From NCBI GenBank assembly GCA_964036275.1, contig CAXIWQ010000095.1, positions 124,001-188,000 on the forward strand: 64,000 nucleotides of DNA. Direction: 5' to 3'. Source of the stretch: Litoditis marina (taxonomy: Eukaryota > Nematoda > Chromadorea > Rhabditida > Rhabditidae). This document shows positions 59,440 to 64,000 of the stretch, in pieces (positions within the stretch are counted from its first letter, which is position 1; each line of letters starts with the position of its first letter). The notes below the pieces were generated by a model. That model had not been told where the DNA came from and did no database searches. It worked only from the letters and a program-made list of their open reading frames with translations. The translations under genes were made by a program, and so were the position numbers.

Positions 59440-60990
59440 AGCCACAAAATACGAATTAACGCGGTTATCGACTCTTTGCCTTGCAGCTACAGAGAACAGT
59501 CCATACGGCTATCGAATCTGTTGCTCCCAGCTACAAAAACCTAATACGACAATCTATTCTGTGGCGCACAGCCACAAAATACGAATTATCGCGGTTATCG
59601 ACTTGTTGGCTTGCAGCTACAGAGAAAAGTTCATACGGCTATCAAGTCTGTTGCTCCCAGCTACAAAAACCTGATACGACAATCTATTCTGTGGCGCACA
59701 GCCACAAAAGACAAATTAACGCGGTTATTACCTCTTTGCCTTGCAGCTACAGAAAAGAGTTTATACGGCTATCAAGTATGTTGCTCCCAGCTACAAAAAC
59801 CTGATACGACAATCTATTCTGTGGCGCACAGCCACAAAAACGAATTAACGCGGTTATTGACATTTTGACTTGCAGCTACAAAAAAAATCATACGGCTATC
59901 AAGTCTGTTGCTCCCAACTGCAAAAACAAAATACGACTTTATATTCTGTGGCGCACAGCCACAAAATACAAATTAACGCGGTTATTGACTCTTTGCCTTG
60001 CAGTTACAGAGAACATTTCATACGGCTATCAAATCTGTTGCTCCCAGCTACGAAAACCTAATACGACTATATATTCTGTGGCGCACAGCCACAAAAGACG
60101 AATTAACGCGGTTATTGACTCTTTGCCTCGCAGTTACAGAGAATATTTCATACGGCTATCAAATCTGTTGCTCCCAGCTACAAAAACCTAATACGACTAT
60201 CTATTCTGTGGCGCACAGCCACAAAATACGAATTAACGCGGTTATCGACTCTTTGCCTTGCAGCTACAGAGAACAGTCCATACGGCTATCGAATCTGTTG
60301 CTCCCAGCTACAAAAACCTAATACGACAATCTATTCTGTGGCGCACAGCCACAAAATACGAATTATCGCGGTTATCGACTTGTTGGCTTGCAGCTACAGA
60401 GAAAAGTTCATACGGCTATCAAGTCTGTTGCTCCCAGCTACAAAAACCTGATACGACAATCTATTCTGTGGCGCACAGCCACAAAAGACAAATTAACGCG
60501 GTTATTACCTCTTTGCCTTGCAGCTACAGAAAAGAGTTTATACGGCTATCAAGTATGTTGCTCCCAGCTACAAAAACCTGATACGACAATCTATTCTGTG
60601 GCGCACAGCCACAAAAACGAATTAACGCGGTTATTGACATTTTGACTTGCAGCTACAAAAAAAATCATACGGCTATCAAGTCTGTTGCTCCCAACTGCAA
60701 AAACAAAATACGACTTTATATTCTGTGGCGCACAGCCACAAAATACAAATTAACGCGGTTATTGACTCTTTGCCTTGCAGTTACAGAGAACATTTCATAC
60801 GGCTATCAAATCTGTTGCTCCCAGCTACGAAAACCTAATACGACTATATATTCTGTGGCGCACAGCCACAAAAGACGAATTAACGCGGTTATTGACTCTT
60901 TGCCTCGCAGTTACAGAGAATATTTCATACGGCTATCAAATCTGTTGCTCCCAGCTACAAAAACCTAATACGACAATCTATTCTGTGGCG
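59440..60990 (+). repeat. 777-bp (6-monomer) tandem satellite pair
   Basis: Units from about 59440 recur at +777 bp. Shared markers: CAGTCCATACGGCTATCG (59495/60272), GAAAAGAGTTTATACGG (59751/60528) and CAACTGCAAAAACAAAATACG (59914/60691). Confidence 0.85.
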
Positions 60991-62568
60991 CACAGCCACA
61001 AAAGACGAATTAACGCGGTTATTGACTCTTTGCCGTGCAGCTACAGGAAAAAGGTTATACGGCTACCAAGTATGTTGCTCCCAGCTACAAAAACCTAATA
61101 CGACTATCTATTCTGTGGCGCACAGCCACAAAATACGAATTGACGCGGTTATCGACTCTTTGCCTTGCAGCTACAGAGAACAGTTCATACGGCTATCAAA
61201 TCTGTTGCTCCCAGCTACAAAAACCTAATACGACAATCTATTCTGTGGCGCACAGCCACAAAATACAAATTATCGCGGTTATCGACTTGTTGGCTTGCAG
61301 CTACAGAGAAAAGTTCATACGGCTATCAAGTCTGTTGCTCCCAGCTACAAAAACCTAATACGACTATATATTCTGTGGCGCACAGCCACAAAAGACGAAT
61401 TAACGCGGTTATTGACTCTTTGCCTCGCAGTTACAGAGAACATTTCATACGGCTATCAAATCTGTTGCTCCTAGCTACAAAAACCTAATACGACAATCTA
61501 TTCTGTGGCGCACAGCCACAAAGACGAATTAACGCGGTTATTGACATTTTGACTTGCAGCTACAAAAAAAAATCATACGGCTATCAAATCTGTTGCTCCC
61601 AGCTACGAAAACCTAATACGACTATATATTCTGTGGCGCACAGCCACAAAAGACGAATTAACGCGGTTATTGACTCTTTGCCTCGCAGTTACAGAGAATA
61701 TTTCATACGGCTATCAAATCTGTTGCTCCCAGCTACAAAAACCTAATACGACTATATATTCTGTGGCGCACAGCCACAAAAGACGAATTAACGCGGTTAT
61801 CGACTTGTTGGCTTGCAGCTACAGAGAAAAGTTCATACGGCTATCAAGTCTGTTGCTCCCAGCTACAAAAACCTGATACGACAATCTATTCTGTGGCGCA
61901 CAGCCACAAAAGACAAATTAACGCGGTTATTACCTCTTTGCCTTGCAGCTACAGAAAAGAGTTTATACGGCTATCAAGTATGTTGCTCCCAGCTACAAAA
62001 ACCTAATACGACTATCTATTCTGTGGCGCACAGCCACAAAATACGAATTGACGCGGTTATCGACTCGTTGCCTTGCAGCTACAGAGAACAGTTCATACGG
62101 CTATCAAATCTGTTGCTCCCAGCTACAAAAACCTAATACGACAATCTATTCTGTGGCGCACAGCCACAAAATACAAATTATCGCGGTTATCGACTTGTTG
62201 GCTTGCAGCTACAGAGAAAAGTTCATACGGCTATCAAGTCTGTTGCTCCCAGCTACAAAAACCTAATACGACAATCTATTCTGTGGCGCACAGCCACAAA
62301 AACGAATTAACGCGGTTATTGACATTTTGACTTGCAGCTACAAAAAAAATCATACGGCTATCAAGTCTGTTGCTCCCAACTACAAAAACATAATACGACT
62401 TTATATTCTGTGGCGCACAGCCACAAAATACAAATTAACGCGGTTATTGACTCTTTGCCTTGCAGTTACAGAGAACATTTCATACGGCTATCAAATCTGT
62501 TGCTCCCAGCTACGAAAACCTAATACGACTATATATTCTGTGGCGCACAGCCACAAAAGACGAATTAA

Positions 62569-62572
62569 CGCG
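62569..62572. other. Satellite orientation switch at CGCG
   Basis: Upstream the array reads GACGAATTAACGCG on the plus strand; downstream, ATAATTTGTATTTTGTGG is the minus-strand sequence of a unit that reads ACAAATTATCGCGG. The shared palindrome CGCG lies in both partners, so the exact crossover cannot be placed within these 4 bp. The join looks like an inversion or foldback repaired at 4-bp microhomology. Confidence 0.85.
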
Positions 62573-64000
62573 ATAATTTGTATTTTGTGGCTGTGCGCCA
62601 CAGAATAGATTGTCGTATTAGGTTTTTGTAGCTGGGAGCAACAGATTTGATAGCCGTATGAACTGTTCTCTGTAGCTGCAAGGCAAAGAGTCGATAACCG
62701 CGTCAATTCGTATTTTGTGGCTGTGCGCCACAGAATAGATAGTCGTATTAGGTTTTTGTAGCTGGGAGCAACATACTTGGTAGCCGTATAACCTTTTTCC
62801 TGTAGCTGCACGGCAAAGAGTCAATAACCGCGTTAATTCGTCTTTTGTGGCTGTGCGCCACAGAATAGATTGTCGTATTAGGTTTTTGTAGCTGGGAGCA
62901 ACAGATTTGATAGCCGTATGAAATATTCTCTGTAACTGCGAGGCAAAGAGTCAATAACCGCGTTAATTCGTCTTTTGTGGCTGTGCGCCACAGAATATAT
63001 AGTCGTATTAGGTGTTCGTAGCTGGGAGCAACAGATTTGATAGCCGTATGAAATGTTCTCTGTAACTGCAAGGCAAAGAGTCAATAACCGCGTTAATTTG
63101 TATTTTGTGGCTGTGCGCCACAGAATATAAAGTCGTATTTTGTTTTTGCAGTTGGGAGCAACAGACTTGATAGCCGTATGATTTTTTTTGTAGCTGCGAG
63201 GCAAAGAGTCAATAACCGCGTTAATTCGTCTTTTGTGGCTGTGCGCCACAGAATATATAGTCGTATTAGGTTTTCGTAGCTGGGAGCAACAGATTTGATA
63301 GCCGTATGAAATGTTCTCTGTAACTGCAAGGCAAAGAGTCAATAACCGCGTTAATTTGTATTTTGTGGCTGTGCGCCACAGAATATAAATTCGTATTATG
63401 TTTTTGTAGTTGGGAGCAACAGACTTGATAGCCGTATGATTTTTTTTGTAGCTGCAAGTCAAAATGTCAATAACCGCGTTAATTCGTTTTTGTGGCTGTG
63501 CGCCACAGAATAGATTGTCGTATTAGGTTTTTGTAGCTGGGAGCAACAGACTTGATAGCCGTATGAACTTTTCTCTGTAGCTGCAAGCCAACAAGTCGAT
63601 AACCGCGATAATTTGTATTTTGTGGCTGTGCGCCACAGAATAGATTGTCGTATTAGGTTTTTGTAGCTGGGAGCAACAGATTTGATAGCCGTATGAACTG
63701 TTCTCTGTAGCTGCAAGGCAAAGAGTCGATAACCGCGTCAATTCGTATTTTGTGGCTGTGCGCCACAGAATAGATAGTCGTATTAGGTTTTTGTAGCTGG
63801 GAGCAACATACTTGATAGCCTATAAACTCTTTTCTGTAGCTGCAAGGCAAAGAGGTAATAACCGCGTTAATTTGTCTTTTGTGGCTGTGCGCCACAGAAT
63901 AGATTGTCGTATCAGGTTTTTGTAGCTGGGAGCAACAGACTTGATAGCCGTATGAACTTTTCTCTGTAGCTGCAAGCCAACAAGTCGATAACCGCGTTAA
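62573..64000 (-). repeat. Inverted satellite array, block 9 (to window end)
   Basis: About 11 monomers in reverse orientation. Read on the minus strand, 64000-63204 parallels plus-strand 61797-62571 and carries the GAAAAGAGTTTAT marker; 63203-62573 parallels about 60649-61277 and carries the CAACTGCAAAAACAAAATACG marker. The two parts meet in a hybrid monomer near 63200 (GCCTCGCAG joined to CTACAAAAAAAATCAT). It is thus an inverted, internally deleted or reordered copy of nearby sequence, not a simple mirror image. The array continues past the window. Confidence 0.9.

Larger units (their letters stand above)
56650..62572 (+). repeat. Satellite array, block 8
   Basis: Ends at the inversion point. 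Includes local duplications: a 3-monomer (390-bp) unit marked by TATTCTAAGGCGCACAGCC at 58646, 59036 and 59296, and a 777-bp (6-monomer) tandem pair from about 59440 and 60217 marked by CAGTCCATACGGCTATCG and CCCAACTGCAAAAACAAAATACG. Confidence 0.95.

Overview
The window is eukaryotic and almost certainly from an invertebrate animal. About 51 kb of the 64 kb (roughly 395 units by arithmetic) is one tandem satellite with a monomer of about 130 bp, of the kind found in centromeric or other constitutive heterochromatin. Every real gene in the window lies inside a transposable element inserted into that satellite; no host gene, rRNA or tRNA was seen. The transposon genes have GT-AG introns with U-rich acceptors, and both Harbinger genes have a TTTCAG- or ATTCAG-type acceptor just upstream of the start codon. 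That pattern suits a trans-splicing animal such as a nematode, but the organism is not settled by the sequence.

Layout. 1-13977: satellite, including two near-identical 4,803-bp higher-order blocks. 13978-17940: a LINE on the minus strand (CR1/Jockey-type, ORF1 plus endonuclease/reverse-transcriptase ORF2, ORF2 frameshifted near its 3' end), flanked by CTAATAC. 17941-24523: satellite. 24524-25337: an 814-bp non-autonomous element with TTA target duplication. 25338-38066: satellite with several nested duplications. 38067-43869: a full PIF/Harbinger transposon with TAA target duplication, 18-bp perfect terminal inverted repeats and two convergent, intron-containing genes: a MADF-BESS protein (+) and a HARBI1-like DDE nuclease (-). 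43870-64000: more satellite, carrying two copies of a 584/588-bp unclassified element and two copies of a 430/440-bp TA-flanked MITE. Each pair sits at an identical satellite junction, so the second copies came from duplication of the array and not from fresh insertion. At 62569-62572 the satellite flips orientation across CGCG and stays inverted to the window end.

How the parts work together. The Harbinger pair looks like a complete transposition unit: the DDE nuclease (D186, D218, E314 in my spliced model) with a DNA-binding MADF-BESS partner in place of the usual Myb/SANT-like protein. The autonomous element and the 814-bp element both have CATACTT at positions 10-16 from their ends and arrays of short GC-rich subterminal motifs, so the second may be mobilised by the same kind of machinery. 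The satellite has two conserved dyads per monomer, and its history of block duplication, conversion-like mosaicism, a truncated unit and an inversion can be partly ordered from shared indels. The many ~107-residue open frames in the satellite are by-products of a 130-bp period with few stop codons and are not annotated as genes.
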